A DNA stretch of 64,000 nt from Steromphala cineraria (Eukaryota; Mollusca; Gastropoda; Trochida; Trochidae). A program made the position numbers and the translations under genes. Shown here one piece after another: positions 1-12,019 of this stretch. A model generated the notes under the pieces. The model was not told where the DNA came from. It was given only the letters and a program-made list of their open reading frames with translations, and searched no databases. The number at the start of each line of letters is the position of its first letter. Position 1 is the stretch's first letter. The stretch covers positions 35,999,939 to 36,063,938 of the forward strand of contig OU744733.1 in NCBI GenBank assembly GCA_916613615.1, in the 5' to 3' direction.

Positions 1-364
1 TTTAAAAACATAAAATAATATACAAACACCAGACCATTTTGCCAATGAGACACACAAGACATTGTGCCTAGATATTATAAGATAGATACATCTGATAGAT
101 ACATCTGAAAATATCTCAGATATGGTAGGGCTAGAATATGTATTAAATCTTACGCCGATACATACGGCTAATCGAATGCAGTGACAGTTTAAAAACATAA
201 AATATACAAACACCAAGCCATTTGGCCAATGAGACACACAAGACATTGTGCATGTTAGATATTATAAGATAGTTACATCTAAAAATATCTCAGATATGGA
301 AGGGCTAGAATATGTGTTATTATGAATAGTAAGTTGACATCTTACGCCGATACATACGGCTAAC
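1..364. repeat. Tandem duplication, about 187-bp unit, two copies
   Basis: The sequence from 1 is repeated with scattered changes from 188. Both copies share TTTAAAAACATAAAATA, GAGACACACAAGACATTGTG and CTTACGCCGATACATACGG. The second copy carries a short insertion before its end. No coding potential. It may continue to the left of the window. Confidence 0.85.
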
Positions 365-571
365 TAAAGCGGACAATGGATTGACTATAGTGTATGTAAG
401 AGGAAAGCAGCTTTTTCAATATCTGACACTCGGGTGCAAGTTTCTACACGTGTTGATAGAGTAATGTCTCACTGGCTTGAACATAGTTAACATACATAAC
501 ATGATGATTCCGAAATGTTTTGATGGACAATAGATGTAGATAGTCAAGATTGGGTCTAGCAATTAAATTTC

Positions 572-3500
572 TTACAAGTACATATACTTCTGGGGCAGAG
601 CTGGGAATTTAACTTTAGACAGTCTCTTGTTCCACAGGTAGCGGTTGAAAGTGTTCATCGTATTAACGCATGCTGTTGTTGCCTCGATGTGCTGGCCGTG
701 AGTTGGAAATGCTTGAAAGCATGTTGATAGGATTTTAGACACAATGTCTTTCTTCATTGGCTTCCTCGAGTCACTCTTCCCTCTGGTCCTGCCGTGCACG
801 TTTCGACCAAACAGGTCGCCCAGGGTAAATAAGCGGCACATGAGTTCCTTCGCCAGAGACTCTCTGTTTCCCCCACAGGCGTCTTTTGCCTGTGCAGTGG
901 GGTCTGCAGACGGCTGACTCAGACTCCTCCTCACAGCTTCATCTGTGAATGAAAAAGGCATGTCACAGGGACGCATATCCCAGACACGGGGGTCAGTCAA
1001 GGAGCTGTTCTCCTTGGTCTTGCTTGTGGTTTGCGTTGTGGTGTCATTAGTTAGGGATGACAGAAGACGCAGGATAGTTTCTTGATTTTTCAGGATCTTC
1101 TTCTGGTTCTCCTTGAGCGAATCCACGTCGCGACGAAGGAGCGCTAAATCCTCCCTCTGACTTGGGACAGCAGGTACAGTCGTAGGTAGAGCTTCTGGCG
1201 TTCTAGGTGGATCAGATGATAGTGGTGAGGAGGGGCCTGACAGTGGTGATGATGGGCCTGACGGTGGTGAGGAAGGGCCTGACGGTGGTGAGGAAGGGCC
1301 TGACGGTGGTGAGGAAGGGCCTGACGGTGGTGAGGAAGGGCCTGACGGTGGTGATGAAGGGCCTGACGGTGGTGATGAAGGGCCTGACGGTGAAGTTTCT
1401 ACTGGAGCCGGGTGTCCATAACCTAAGATGGTTATCTGGAGAATAAGATACACAAATTACAGCTGAATCCATTTGGAATCAACAATCAGTCGGATGAAAA
1501 TCAATCTTTACTGAGCTATGAAGATTTTGTTTCATTTATCGATAAATTAATTACCGTGTCATAAGATAAAATAAACATCTTACTAGAAATAAATTTATTT
1601 AATTTATGTATCTTTAAATAATATGCTCACCCCTCTCTTTGCAGTCTTCTTCTTGTTAGTACGCGGAGTCGAAGTGGTCTGAAAAACATAAACAACTGTA
1701 TATTTATCAAGATACTATTTCCCAATCTTAATTACGACCAATTGCAACTGAAAGGAAAATGAAAATGACTCGAAATTACTTACACTGAAGATGATTATGC
1801 TTCATGTAATTATATTCATTATGATATTGATGATAGTAATTTGTAATGTGACACACTTACCTTTGTGTTCTGTCTTTTTCGCTTTCGCGAGCCGCTCGTT
1901 TCGTCTGCCTCACTATCTTCACATGTTCTCGATAAGGCCCAGTCGGGGTCGGCACTGGCGTCCTCGTCGCTGAAGGACGCTCCGCTCAGCTGGAGGATGA
2001 AGCTGTCCTCGGGCTGAAATGAATGAATGAATGAATGAATGAATGAATGAATGAATGAATGAATGAATGAATGAATGAATGAATGAATGAATGAATGAAT
2101 GAATGACGTTTAGTTGAGTCGCGCACAATATTTGCATTTGGATTTAAATGTCACTCACATTACAAGTTATTTCTGGCTCGGGAGATGAGCGGTGCTTTGA
2201 TCTTTTTAGTGTCACGTGAATTAGAATTAACGATGACATTTAGTTGAGTCCGCGCACAATATTTGCATTTGGATTTAAATGTACCTGCTTCTGGAGATGC
2301 TCGTATAGCACCAGGTTTCCCTCTGTTGTCAACACACAACACTTGAACTGGTCGTTCATCTCCACTGTTCCATTGCGTGTTGAATTGTCCTCTACGAACC
2401 AGATGTCGTCGCCACGTCGAAGAAGTCGGGACGCCGCGGGTGAGATGCAGCCATGACCAAATGATCTCTTCATAAGCCGCACCGGGACTGGTGTCCGAAC
2501 AAGATCTATTTAAAATGAAAGAGAAAAGTTAGATTTAATGCCTTACAACAATTTAGAAATACTTTTGATAATCAATATAGAATGTTAATCCAATTAACGG
2601 ATAGAGAGAGAACTTTATTTGCGTCTCACATGTAAAATACATCCAATCGCTCAGCGATTTATGAGAGACAATATATACAGTAAAATATCATAAATGTAGG
2701 TATTTAAAATATTCAATAATAAGGTATTTAAAATATTCATTAAAATGTACAGTGATAAATGGTAATTTACACATAGTAAATGCTAATTGTATAAAATATC
2801 CCGGAGGTCTAATTGACACATACATACAATGTATAAGTTGAATGATGATTAAGGTGTACAATACATGTGCATAATGTTTTCGTTATACCTTTGTCTGTAA
2901 CAATGGCATCAAGTTCAACAACTATCAACTCCATTAACTTGAGGAAACTGGTTCCACAAAGTTTAATGCCAAAGTCGTGAAGCCGGCGACAGACTATCCC
3001 GGAAACTTCGCTACTAGCGTCTAAACTTTCCAATAAGTAGGTATTTAGAGCGTGACGAGAATTCTCTTGCACTCCCCTAATGCTGTATGGTCCGGGTATG
3101 CAATCGTCTCGTTCCGCAACAGCTTTTTGACACAAGGTTACTAACTTATCGCGTGATAAGATTTCACGTGTCTCCGTGGAAAGAGAGCCTGAAAGCAAGC
3201 ATTCTCGTTTAAATCCAATCCGTCTAATTATACAATTAAACAATATTTCAACCATTTTTTAAATCTCGGTTTCACTCAGCATCTTATTTCACATCTCTTC
3301 CATTGTACATGTACAACTGAACAGAACTTCGTAGTTACAGTTATAGTAACAGTTATACAGACATCGGCAAATGAAGATACAATAAGTTTAATCATAATGT
3401 ACAATCAGGATTTTATAAGTCAAGAAGCTATACAAATACTAATATTACACATATGTATAGGTGATATATTATGTAATAACTCCTAGCGATTACTTTTAAA

Positions 3501-4817
3501 TCTACCTGTTTGCTACTGCATTTCGAAATAAACATTGCTTAAACCACTTCATAAAAACAGATTTTGTATAAAATTTAAAATGTTCTGGCTCTGGCATTTT
3601 AAAAATTAGAACACAATGAATTATGAAATGCATCACCAATGTCACTCACAGTACAAGTTCTGTTCCGTTTTATTTTAGTATATTAATGGCGTTTAATGGT
3701 TTGATGTTGAAATAATACTCTTGAATCTAAAACATGTACATCAAAATATCTACTTTATAATCTACCCCAGAACGAAATAATTGTTATTTCAATTTCCAAT
3801 TCCTAATTCCCCAATTTGTGGTACATTTCTTAGGGTACTTCAAGTGCAACTTTTTTCAAATCGCAATAATTCAATTCCAACAAGAATGTTGGGTCAGAAA
3901 TCACCGTGTATTGTAGAACGACGTGTATTTTACAATATATATTTTAAATAGATATAACCCCCCATACAAACTACGTGGTAACCGCATTGATGTAAAGAAA
4001 TATACATAAGACACGAGATGTGAGCTTTAGCAGCATTTATGGGAAAATCTTCATCACTATCTAGCTATCATGCCTAATCGAGCATGTCCGAAACGAAACA
4101 ACGTGGCTTTGTAATGGACTTTGATTTAAACATATTTATTCATGATTGGATTGGTGAACATGCAGAGGTTTCGTTAACAGCGCTCATCGTATAATGCATA
4201 ATAATGTGAAAAGCGACATTTCACTTACTGTGCTTTCATTGCTTGTTTGTATTGCAATTGCATATTGTACGTATACTTTACCAAGATATGTGATATAATA
4301 GTGTTTCGCTATTTGGTCCTCCTTGCATATACATAAGAATTTAAAACAATTTGGTTAATATTGATGAGGAACTTTTTGTTAAGATTCGTGTATCTAGTTT
4401 AGTTATAAAAGCTGTTATATTTCCCACGACTGAACTTGGTATTTCCTTTTGCAAATGTGTTTGCATCTTTACCACCCAATAGTTGTCGATGTAATAATGT
4501 AGGTGAGAGGACATGTATATCTAGAAGATCATATCATTCGATGGTGAATCTTCTTTGTAAAATATACCAACATGAAAAATAATCCACTACTTCATCATTG
4601 CAGCTAAGATATTCTGATATGAACACTAACCCAATGTCTTCCAATCTTCGCGCTGGAAATCGGTGAAGCTGATCTTCGCCTTCTTTCTCTGAACCACTGT
4701 CAACAGGGCAGTGTGCCACTGGCCACTAACTCCATCCAAAGCTTGCACGTAATCTTCAACTCTGTATGACATCCTGATTATTCTTAAACGAATACCATCA
4801 TCGTGATCTGCGTACAT
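572..4817 (-). CDS. Six-exon gene for BEN-domain-like protein (spliced model)
   Basis: Exons by position, minus strand: 4817-4631, 3188-2889, 2505-2285, 2013-1861, 1678-1631, 1435-572. Every junction is GT-AG and phases agree (1,1,0,0,0), giving 1773 nt or about 590 residues plus stop. Donors include CAG|GTACAT and AAG|GTAAGT; acceptors follow pyrimidine-rich tracts. The last exon holds eight PSGPSSP units, a heptad-rich stretch near residues 398-433 (likely coiled coil) and a segment at about 494-574 (LMCRLFTLGDLFGRN, then RKPMKKDIV) that resembles a BEN domain, a DNA- and protein-binding fold of chromatin factors. A basic patch (SRKRKRQNTK) in exon 4 could be a nuclear signal. The N-terminal 240 residues match no family I recognise. 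Joining of the first exon is inferred from splice signals and phase; the start could lie further upstream. The BEN call is by eye, so moderate. Confidence 0.6.
1223..1390 (-). repeat. 21-bp coding minisatellite, (PSGPSSP)8
   Basis: Eight in-frame 21-bp units inside the last exon of the BEN-like gene encode PSGPSSP (seven perfect, one LSGPSSP). The unit length is a multiple of three, so copy-number change would keep the frame. It probably forms a flexible proline-serine linker before the coiled coil. Confidence 0.9.
2018..2105. repeat. (GAAT)n microsatellite in intron
   Basis: About 21 perfect GAAT units start only a few bases from the acceptor of the fourth exon of the BEN-like gene, so on the sense strand the polypyrimidine-like ATTC run lies directly before the AG. 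Length changes here could affect splicing (inference). Confidence 0.95.
2109..2282. repeat. Local direct duplication spanning an exon donor
   Basis: A roughly 43-bp segment (TTTAGTTGAGTC through GGATTTAAATGT) occurs at 2109-2151 and again at 2239-2282. The second copy ends exactly at the donor of the third exon of the BEN-like gene. Between them lies a fragment of a dispersed repeat (2172-2238). Confidence 0.8.
2172..2238 (+). repeat. Fragment of dispersed repeat (8.5 kb family)
   Basis: Matches the segments at 6991-7056 and 8773-8843 (core GGGAGATGAGCGGTGCTTTG, then AGTGTCACGTGAAT). This is a partial copy in an intron of the BEN-like gene. Confidence 0.8.
2590..2690 (-). mobile_element. Possible retroposon 3' tail in intron
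   Basis: Read on the minus strand this has TGTCTCTCATAAATC, a small hairpin around CGCTGAGCGATT, then GCAAATAAAGTTC. The order resembles the tail of the SINE at 7150-7535. It lies in the intron between the second and third exons of the BEN-like gene. Similarity is weak and seen only by eye. Confidence 0.3.
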
Positions 4818-5789
4818 TTATATAGCTCATTTAAAACAACAAACTGACACGTACATCTCAATGTCAGGGCAATCAAAACACAAGCCACGGCTTAATCAAC
4901 ATTGTCACTTGGTACCACTTTCAAACGGGCATGGTTTTTGTTAATTAGCAAGTAGGACATTGTCTAGTTAACTTGTTAGTAGTAAAAGCATGCGGTGTAT
5001 CTCCGAAATGTCAGTCTCTAATCCGTTTGTAGGTAACGATTTCCCAATTAACAGACATGTAGGTGACCTATTTGGATTAACCAAGGAGGCCAGTTTAGCT
5101 GTGAGAAGGCAGTGACAAGTGAACTGTGTTCAGGTAGGTCTTAACTTCATAACAAGTCATCGTGGTATAATGTACCTAATGTATTACAAATTCCAAATTG
5201 ATTTTACTTTTTTACCATTTTAGAAACTTTAATAATCATATTTGGGTGGCAATGACCTACATGTACATCAGATTCTGATTCTTTAATACTTTTATCTATA
5301 CAGATAATCGGTAAATAACAAAGACGGAAATTGGTACATGTACAGGTGGTTAAAGACTAAACACTGGTTATAATCAAACATGTAGAGGAGAATGCACTGA
5401 GAAAATCACTAACTACTAACAATCAATTCATTCTTTAAGCTACTCGATGTATACAAACATTTTGCATAATTCTTTAATATTTTTCACACTTAGAAGTTGA
5501 ATAAGTTTAAATACCGAAGGACGTCGATAGTAATAAAGTTTAATGAACATTTAAGGTACATGTACTTGTACTATCAAATGTTTTCCCCCTATTCCATGTA
5601 CTTTTTCATGAAAAAAAATGTTAAAATTATACACATATTTGGTATTACTCTTATTAAAGACAAAGACCAATTCAACTTTTTTGTCTACATTTACATTTTG
5701 TACAGATTTGAATAATAAAAGAGCTATACAATAGGTTTGTATTTTGTATGAACTGGTAAACAGATTTCGTTATGGATTCATTAAACACT
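4818..5789. other. AT-rich flank upstream of BEN-like gene
   Basis: No gene or recognisable repeat. A TATATAA lies immediately before the ATG at 4817 on the minus strand, too close to act as a TATA box for that ATG, so any promoter lies further up. Open frames here are short and low-complexity. Confidence 0.5.
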
Positions 5790-6075
5790 GTGAAAAGGAA
5801 ACATAACAAAACATACACAACAATCAGAATATATATACAATAAGGAAAAAGGATAAGCAAAGAGGCACAAATGCCTTTATCAATGCTTCTCATGAAAAAC
5901 ATGAAACTATATTAACATATCAAATGCATACGATCAATGCGAACATATCATGTAACGTCTCTGTTTATTACTCTTCTCTCTATTTTCTTTTGATCTCCAT
6001 GAGACAAAAGCCAATCAGGACTTTATGGAACTTTACAACACTGTACATTAGACTATCTGGCTCGGGAGGCTCCCA
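5790..6075 (+). repeat. Dispersed repeat, 5' half copy
   Basis: Closely matches 8515-8770: AACATACACAAC, then AAAAGGATAAGCAAA, CATGTAACGTCTCTG, CTCCATGAGACAA and TGGAACTTTACAACACTGTA. It ends at CTGGCTCGGGAGG, where the 8.5 kb copy continues into its second half. No coding capacity. Confidence 0.85.
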
Positions 6076-6239
6076 CTTACCCAGCCCTTTTGTTTAAGGT
6101 AATTGAACCAGTCAAGCGGTATAATCCCTTAAAACAACAGGTGCTGGGCCAAATTTGCTACCCATGAAATAAGATACATTTTACTCTTAAGTTCATATAT
6201 GCAATTTATACTGTGATGTTATGTACATTATGTGACACT

Positions 6240-6260
6240 TCTTCTTCTTCTTCTTCTTCA
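6240..6260 (+). repeat. (CTT)n microsatellite
   Basis: Seven CTT units in AT-rich non-coding DNA. The surrounding 6076-6984 holds no gene or repeat I recognise. Confidence 0.9.
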
Positions 6261-6984
6261 TAAATACATTCATTGTTATTCACATACATTATACAGCCAT
6301 ACAGTTCATTTACAGTTATTTATATATATTCTTTCAGCATCTCCAATGAACAGACGTCGATTTTCTTTTAATACTGAATTTGTATCCCAGATGAATTAAA
6401 TAGAAACCGCCTCGTCCATTTGGAATGAAGCGAGTTCTGTTCTCTATCTGTGCATTTGCCATGATGAAGTGACATTGACATTTTTCGACAACACATTTAT
6501 ACTGATGTGTTTATGATATGTGTTCACTCAGTTAAATAAACTTGATGAATTGACCTTAAGATTTTCTATTTATAGTCAGTTAGATTACGAGAATTTTATG
6601 TGAACTCACACTCAAGCACTCACACGACTGAGAGCAAATGATTTTAATAGTATTTTAAATAAATATAGTATTTTTAATTAAATTAAATAGTTAATTGAAT
6701 ATTATTTTATTATATCTAACAATTAAAAAGACTGAATAGTTTTTATAAATGGGTTTGTTTTATGCAATAATACAATAAAGGCATTGAAATAAATACCATT
6801 CCATGGTTGAGTTTAATTCTTGATCTATACAAGATACCAGACAAGTCACCATACTTTCTTTTTGATGAATTTTTTCAGGGACTATTTCCTAGGTAACCTT
6901 TTCCCCAGTCACCGAGACTGGCCAGCCTAATCCTAATCCCTATTAGATAGGATTAATTAACCTTAGGACTGGGCAGGAGGGACT

Positions 6985-7150
6985 AACCCTCTGGCTCGGG
7001 AGATGAGCGGTGCTTTGATCTATTTAGTGTCACGTGAATGAGAATTAACGATGACAAGAGATCCAAGTGTTGAACCATGAAGCATGCCCAGAAATTAGCG
7101 AGCAAATAAACAATCTGTCTCTCTGTAATGTACCATTGGCAAGCTTGCGG
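6985..7150 (+). repeat. Dispersed repeat, 3' half copy
   Basis: Matches 8770-8956, from CTGGCTCGGGAGATGAGCGG to GCAAATAAACAATCTGTCT and GGTAATTTATGACA. A minus-strand SINE begins immediately to its right, so the SINE may have inserted at or near this repeat's end. Confidence 0.8.
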
Positions 7151-7535
7151 TAATTTATGACAGACAGACAGACAGACAGATTGTTTATTAACGTTTCACC
7201 TCAAAATGGTGCATTACAAAATATACAACATTAAAAGAGCGACTCCTTTTGGAGTTACGAGAGACGAACAGTATTTAAATGTACAGTAAATATAACTAAT
7301 ATATTTACATACACAACACGGTGTCGTTATTTCGTGGTTCTTGTTTTCATGTAACTGCACCATTTGGTACGATATCAACCTGAATATCTTAAACTGCCCG
7401 CACAATATCAGATATCATACCCGAGTAAAGAATCTGAAACATTTTTCACAATTACATTGTCTTTGGTGGGAATCGAACCACCTAACCTTGGTTTCATAGC
7501 ACAGCAGCTTGTCAACTGCGCTATTGCGACAGTGA
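7150..7535 (-). mobile_element. tRNA-derived SINE with (CTGT)n tail
   Basis: On the minus strand a tRNA-like head at 7532-7459 has an A-box-like region (AATAGCGCAGTTGAC) and a B box inside a good T arm (GGTGG-TTCGATT-CCCACC). A roughly 270 bp body follows, and the element ends AATAAACAATCTGTCTGTC. Pol III transcription with LINE-assisted retroposition is the known mode for such elements. No clear target duplication was found. Confidence 0.7.
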
Positions 7536-8509
7536 CGTATGATCAATGCTTGTTAAGCGGATATTCATTGAACTGTTTTCAGATGATAAATTAAAAAGAA
7601 ATCTGTAGACATTGTTGTAAACGTTTCGTTTTGATCGGAAAATACATATAAACTTCTAGAAGAAATAACAACATCATCGTTTTCATTTAGGCAAATTTGA
7701 GTTAATTGGTTCCTCTTAAACTTTGTCTCATCAGTTTGTAAATGCTTTTAGGTAACTAACGTGCCTTGAATCATATTTAACAATGTGTATATATATATAC
7801 ATTTACTGATATTTCCTCAATCTAAAATACTTTACTTGCATTTGTCAACTATGTACCAAACTCTGACAATGCTACAGAATTGAAAACATTATAGCATCCT
7901 TAAGAATTTCATCATTGACTCTAATGACACATGCATGCATGGTTCGTTTAAATTGTTCAAAACGCAACAGTTATCTTAAAAGAAAACAAAGCAGGACTCT
8001 GTTTTACAACTGTCGTTCTTATCTATTTTTATGACAGTGTTAATAAGCGAAAACATTCAAAACACTGCCACGCACTATAGTGGTTTAAATAATTGGTAAA
8101 AACAAACATCACCTTTATATACAAACTCGATAGAAACCTAAAACAGGTAAGATTGAAAGGATAACTTCAATTATGTATAGTTAAATACAAGCAATGATAT
8201 ATTTAACCCAAATATTAATTATAAATTACCTCTGCTCAAATCACATATAAGAAAAAAACATTATGTCATCAAACGTTGGAGTGAATGTTCAATGTTCAAT
8301 AATTATGTGACAATAATTTGTAAATATAAAATGTTTGAACAATCGGCAAAGTCTCGCTTGTAGATCAATATAGCACCTACAGGGGAGATTATTTCTCAGA
8401 CAGTAACAATATCTTACCTCTAAGCACGTTCGGTATGTGATATATTGTGACTATGCGTTTTTACAAATGTTTCCCGAATCATAAAATTCTGTGTAAATGT
8501 TTATCGTAG

Positions 8510-8956
8510 TTAAATATTACAAAACATACACAACATTCAGAATATATATTTACAATAAGGATAAAGGATAAGCAAACAGGCAGCAAATGCCTGTATATCA
8601 ATGCTTCTCCTGCAAAACATGAAACTATTAACATATCAAATACATTCAATCAATGTGAAAATATCATGTAACGTCTCTGTGTATTACTCTTCTCTCTCTT
8701 TTCTTTTCATCTCCATGAGACAACAGACAATCAGGAGTTTATGGAACTTTACAACACTGTACAGTTAACTTTCTGGCTCGGGAGATGAGCGGTGCTTTGA
8801 ACTACATGTATTTAGTGTCACATGAATGAGAATTAACGATGACAAGGGGTCCAGGTGTTGAGCGATGAAGCATGCCCAGCAATTAGCGAGCAAATAAACA
8901 ATCTGTCTGTCTGTAATGTACTTGTACCATTACCACGCTTGCAGTAATTTATGACA
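8510..8956 (+). repeat. Dispersed repeat, longest copy
   Basis: This copy contains both halves seen separately at 5790-6075 and 6985-7150, so it defines one element of at least 440 bp. It ends in GCAAATAAACAATCTGTCTGTC, like a retroposon tail. Another fragment lies inverted at 16022-16115. No open frame. Confidence 0.8.
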
Positions 8957-9066
8957 TGTTATTTGAAGTAGCATAACACAGGTAATAAAACCTCTATCCT
9001 TGTCATGATCTCAGTCGCAATCACTGTTTATAAGTGTAATCAAGGAATTGATGAGAGGATTGTAGA

Positions 9067-9510
9067 CTAAGGTGTTGAATCACTAAACTTGCAGGTCCTC
9101 GTTATATCAATTAGCAGAGGGTTATCGTCGTCAATTATTAATCCTTTGACAGACTGCCAAATTCGAAGTACGCAACGAATATTTTGGGTACTGTCTGTGT
9201 TTATGTTTGACTGAAAGGGTGTGTCTGTGGGAGAGAGGGGCGAATGTATACTGTGTGAGTCTGATGTTTGACTAAGAGAAAAAAATATTGTATACGACGC
9301 GTATGCGTTGTATATCGTGGAGTGCAGTAATGTATTGTGAGTGTATGTAGGGTGGGGTAATGTGGTGAAAGGTGGTGTGAAATCTGGTGAATGCATAATG
9401 TATTGTCGTATTTGTTATGAATTTGTAATTGTAATTGTAATTGTATGTTTGTGTCTCGTAAGCCCTATGGCTGGTTGCTGACTTTTTGCTAATGTTAATC
9501 ATATCATTTT
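9067..9510 (+). mobile_element. Possible 3' end of a second retroelement
   Basis: A GT-rich non-coding stretch ends in three ATTGTA hexamers and CTCGTAAGCCCTATGGCTGG, just upstream of the truncated LINE. Hexamer tails are typical of some non-LTR elements, but no reverse transcriptase remnant was recognised here. The small frames on the complement look like chance. Confidence 0.3.
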
Positions 9511-9706
9511 AAAAGGGTAAAAAATCTAAATAAATCACCCTATTTTCCGTAGTAGTCGTATTGAAGAAAAAAGCACACTTGGACGTGTGCTGATATACAT
9601 GTACGGTTCATACACTGACAAATGACTGTTTTGTTTTCATCAATTTGCTTAATAAATATACAATTATTAGATAAACTTGTGAGCAAGCTATTTCTGGTAT
9701 TTTACA

Positions 9707-11419
9707 ATGCTATACAACATGTTTGGTTATAGTCACCGTTGGAGCCACCTTCTACATTCACCTGATAAACTAAGTAATACATTCATCAAACTTACCGCAG
9801 AACCGCTATCCATTCCTCTAACACATTTATTTAACAAATCATTATGTGAATATAAATTCCCTTCCATTTGGAAGGAAGCTTCAGTTTTGCCTTTGCACAA
9901 GAAGGGCAGTGTAAATGAATATCAAAATTATAGACCTGTTGCACTAACTAGCTGCATAGGGAAGGTATTTGAAAAATGTGTTTTCAAATATGTATTTAAC
10001 TTTTTCCTAGATAATAATGTTCTAACCAACTTGCAGTCAGGTTTTATGCCAGGTGATTGTACTGCGTATCAACTTACTTATTTATACGATTTCATTGCAA
10101 ATGCTTTGGATAATGGAAAAGAAGTTAAGGCTGTTTTCTGTGATATAAGTAAAACTTTTGATAAAGTATGGCACAAGGGTATAATACATAAATTAGAAGC
10201 CTATGGCATTCGTGGAAGTTTGCTCAATTGGTTTCGCGACTATCTATCAGATCGATTACAAAAAGTAGTTATAGATGGCAAATCTTCTGACTTAAAGCAC
10301 ATATCGGCAGGAGTTCCTCAGGGCTCCGTCTTAGGTCCACTATTATTCTTAGTTTATATAAATGATATTGTTGAGGGCATTAATAGTAATATTCGACTAT
10401 TTGCGGACGACACCTCCGTGTACATTGTTGTTGAAGACCCAATAAATACAACAAGAATTTTAAATACTGATTTAAATCGTATTTCTGATTGGGCTGATGC
10501 GTGGCAAGTAAATTTTAATCCAACAAAAACTGAAACTATTTTGTTTTCTCGTAAAGTTAACCCCACCGTGTCTCCACCTATAGAAATGAAAGGATATACA
10601 GTAAATGAAGTAAGCTTCCACAAACATTTAGGTGTTTATCTACAAAAAGATTGCTTTTGGAAAAGACAAATTGAAGAAATAATAAAAAATGTAAGTTCTA
10701 TGGTTAATTGTTTAAGAAGTTTTAAATATAGATTAACAAGAAGAACACTTGAATGTATGTATACCTATTACATACTGCCACATTTTGACTATTGTTGCCA
10801 TATATGGAATAATTGTACAAAGGAACAATCTACATTACTTGAAACTTTACAATTAGATGCACTACGAACAATTTGTGGAGCAGTGAGAGGGACTAGTCAT
10901 GATAAAATATACAAAGAAACTCATTTTATATTATTAACAAAACGTAGAGATAACAAAAAATTAACGCTATTCTACAAAATGATAAATAACCTAACTCCAA
11001 ACTACTTATCGGATCTTATTCCAGAAATTGTTTCAGATATAAGCTCATACAATCTTAGAAATACTCAAAGTGTACGTACAATACGTTGTCATACGGAGAC
11101 GTACGCCCGGAATAAAAGTTTATATATCCATGCCCGGCTCAGATTGGGTTGTAGTGACTTAAATGCCGATAAATTTAACAGGTATATTTCAAACAATTCA
11201 ACTTGTTCTTGCGGACATCTATGGGAAGATGCTCTCCACTATTTCCTTTTCTGCCCTAATTTCAATCTATTAAGATCAGATACATATTTCTACAAAAATG
11301 ATTTTGATGTATATACCATTCTATATGGTGATCAATATTTAAGCGAAATAATAAATCAGAATATTCTTGAATCTGTCCATAAATTTACACAAGATTCACA
11401 ACGTTTTAAGTTATTGTAA
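9707..11419 (+). CDS. Non-LTR retrotransposon reverse transcriptase (5'-truncated)
   Basis: A 570-residue frame. Reverse transcriptase motifs in order: NYRPVALTS (74-82), FCDISKTFD with the first catalytic Asp at 146, AGVPQGSVLGPLLF (201-214) and LFADD (231-235) with the catalytic Asp pair. A C-terminal Cys/His cluster (CSCGHLWEDALHYFLFCP) is typical of jockey/CR1-like elements. The upstream endonuclease domain and the start of the fingers are absent, so the copy is 5'-truncated or rearranged; the ATG at 9707 is only the first Met in the open stretch. The usual WNxLP block before the terminal Cys cluster is also missing, which suggests an in-frame deletion. The frame is otherwise uninterrupted, implying a fairly recent insertion. 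It would act on its own RNA at the target site if a complete partner supplied endonuclease. Confidence 0.88.
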   Translation: MLYNMFGYSHRWSHLLHSPDKLSNTFIKLTAEPLSIPLTHLFNKSLCEYKFPSIWKEASVLPLHKKGSVNEYQNYRPVALTSCIGKVFEKCVFKYVFNFFLDNNVLTNLQSGFMPGDCTAYQLTYLYDFIANALDNGKEVKAVFCDISKTFDKVWHKGIIHKLEAYGIRGSLLNWFRDYLSDRLQKVVIDGKSSDLKHISAGVPQGSVLGPLLFLVYINDIVEGINSNIRLFADDTSVYIVVEDPINTTRILNTDLNRISDWADAWQVNFNPTKTETILFSRKVNPTVSPPIEMKGYTVNEVSFHKHLGVYLQKDCFWKRQIEEIIKNVSSMVNCLRSFKYRLTRRTLECMYTYYILPHFDYCCHIWNNCTKEQSTLLETLQLDALRTICGAVRGTSHDKIYKETHFILLTKRRDNKKLTLFYKMINNLTPNYLSDLIPEIVSDISSYNLRNTQSVRTIRCHTETYARNKSLYIHARLRLGCSDLNADKFNRYISNNSTCSCGHLWEDALHYFLFCPNFNLLRSDTYFYKNDFDVYTILYGDQYLSEIINQNILESVHKFTQDSQRFKLL

Positions 11420-11660
11420 ACGCCTAACTTTAAAATATTATAGAACTCCTATATTTTATATATCTTGATGATTATAAACCACTTATTATTGTGCTCTTTG
11501 TCGGCCTATGTGGAATTACTACTTTACTTACTTTGTAAATTTCGATTTGTATTATTGACTGTATTTTGTAATATTTAATGGAGCGGCACTTATATAAGCT
11601 TAAAGCTTGTTGTGCCAATCCATATTCATGTAAATGCTTTAATTTCATGAATGAAATATG
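11420..11660 (+). mobile_element. 3' UTR of the LINE at 9.7 kb
   Basis: AT-rich non-coding tail after the RT stop, with GGAGCGGCACTTATATAAGC and GTTGTGCCAATCC. The exact 3' end and any target duplication were not located. Confidence 0.5.
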
Positions 11661-12019
11661 TTTAAATCACATTCACCTGCTTCACTAAAGGAGTGTCGGC
11701 TTTGTTCTCTTTGAAGCTGCAGTCTGTCCGATGATATCGGTAATTAGCAGTAATACACATGTTAACATGTGGATATTCCATATCCGAATCCACATAGAGG
11801 TCAATCATTCTTATAATATTGCTCAGTTGACAAATACACAGCGTGGTTTATTAGAGGTAAATTGTTGCACGTGATCTTTTCCCAGCAAATCGGAGTAGCA
11901 TTTGCATGTTGTTCAACACACCTAAAATGTCATTGGTCCATTATTTATTCAGTAGGTGTATAAACAATTGAAAACACTATGTAAAATCCTATCTTTCTGC
12001 ATAGTTCAATCTTATAACC

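Noticed and set aside
1207..1472. Repetitive frames opposite the BEN-like gene's last exon
   Set aside because: Shadow readings of the coding minisatellite.
7459..7532. A genuine tRNA gene on the minus strand
   Set aside because: The B box and T arm are good, but acceptor and anticodon stems do not pair well and the sequence continues into a SINE body and tail.
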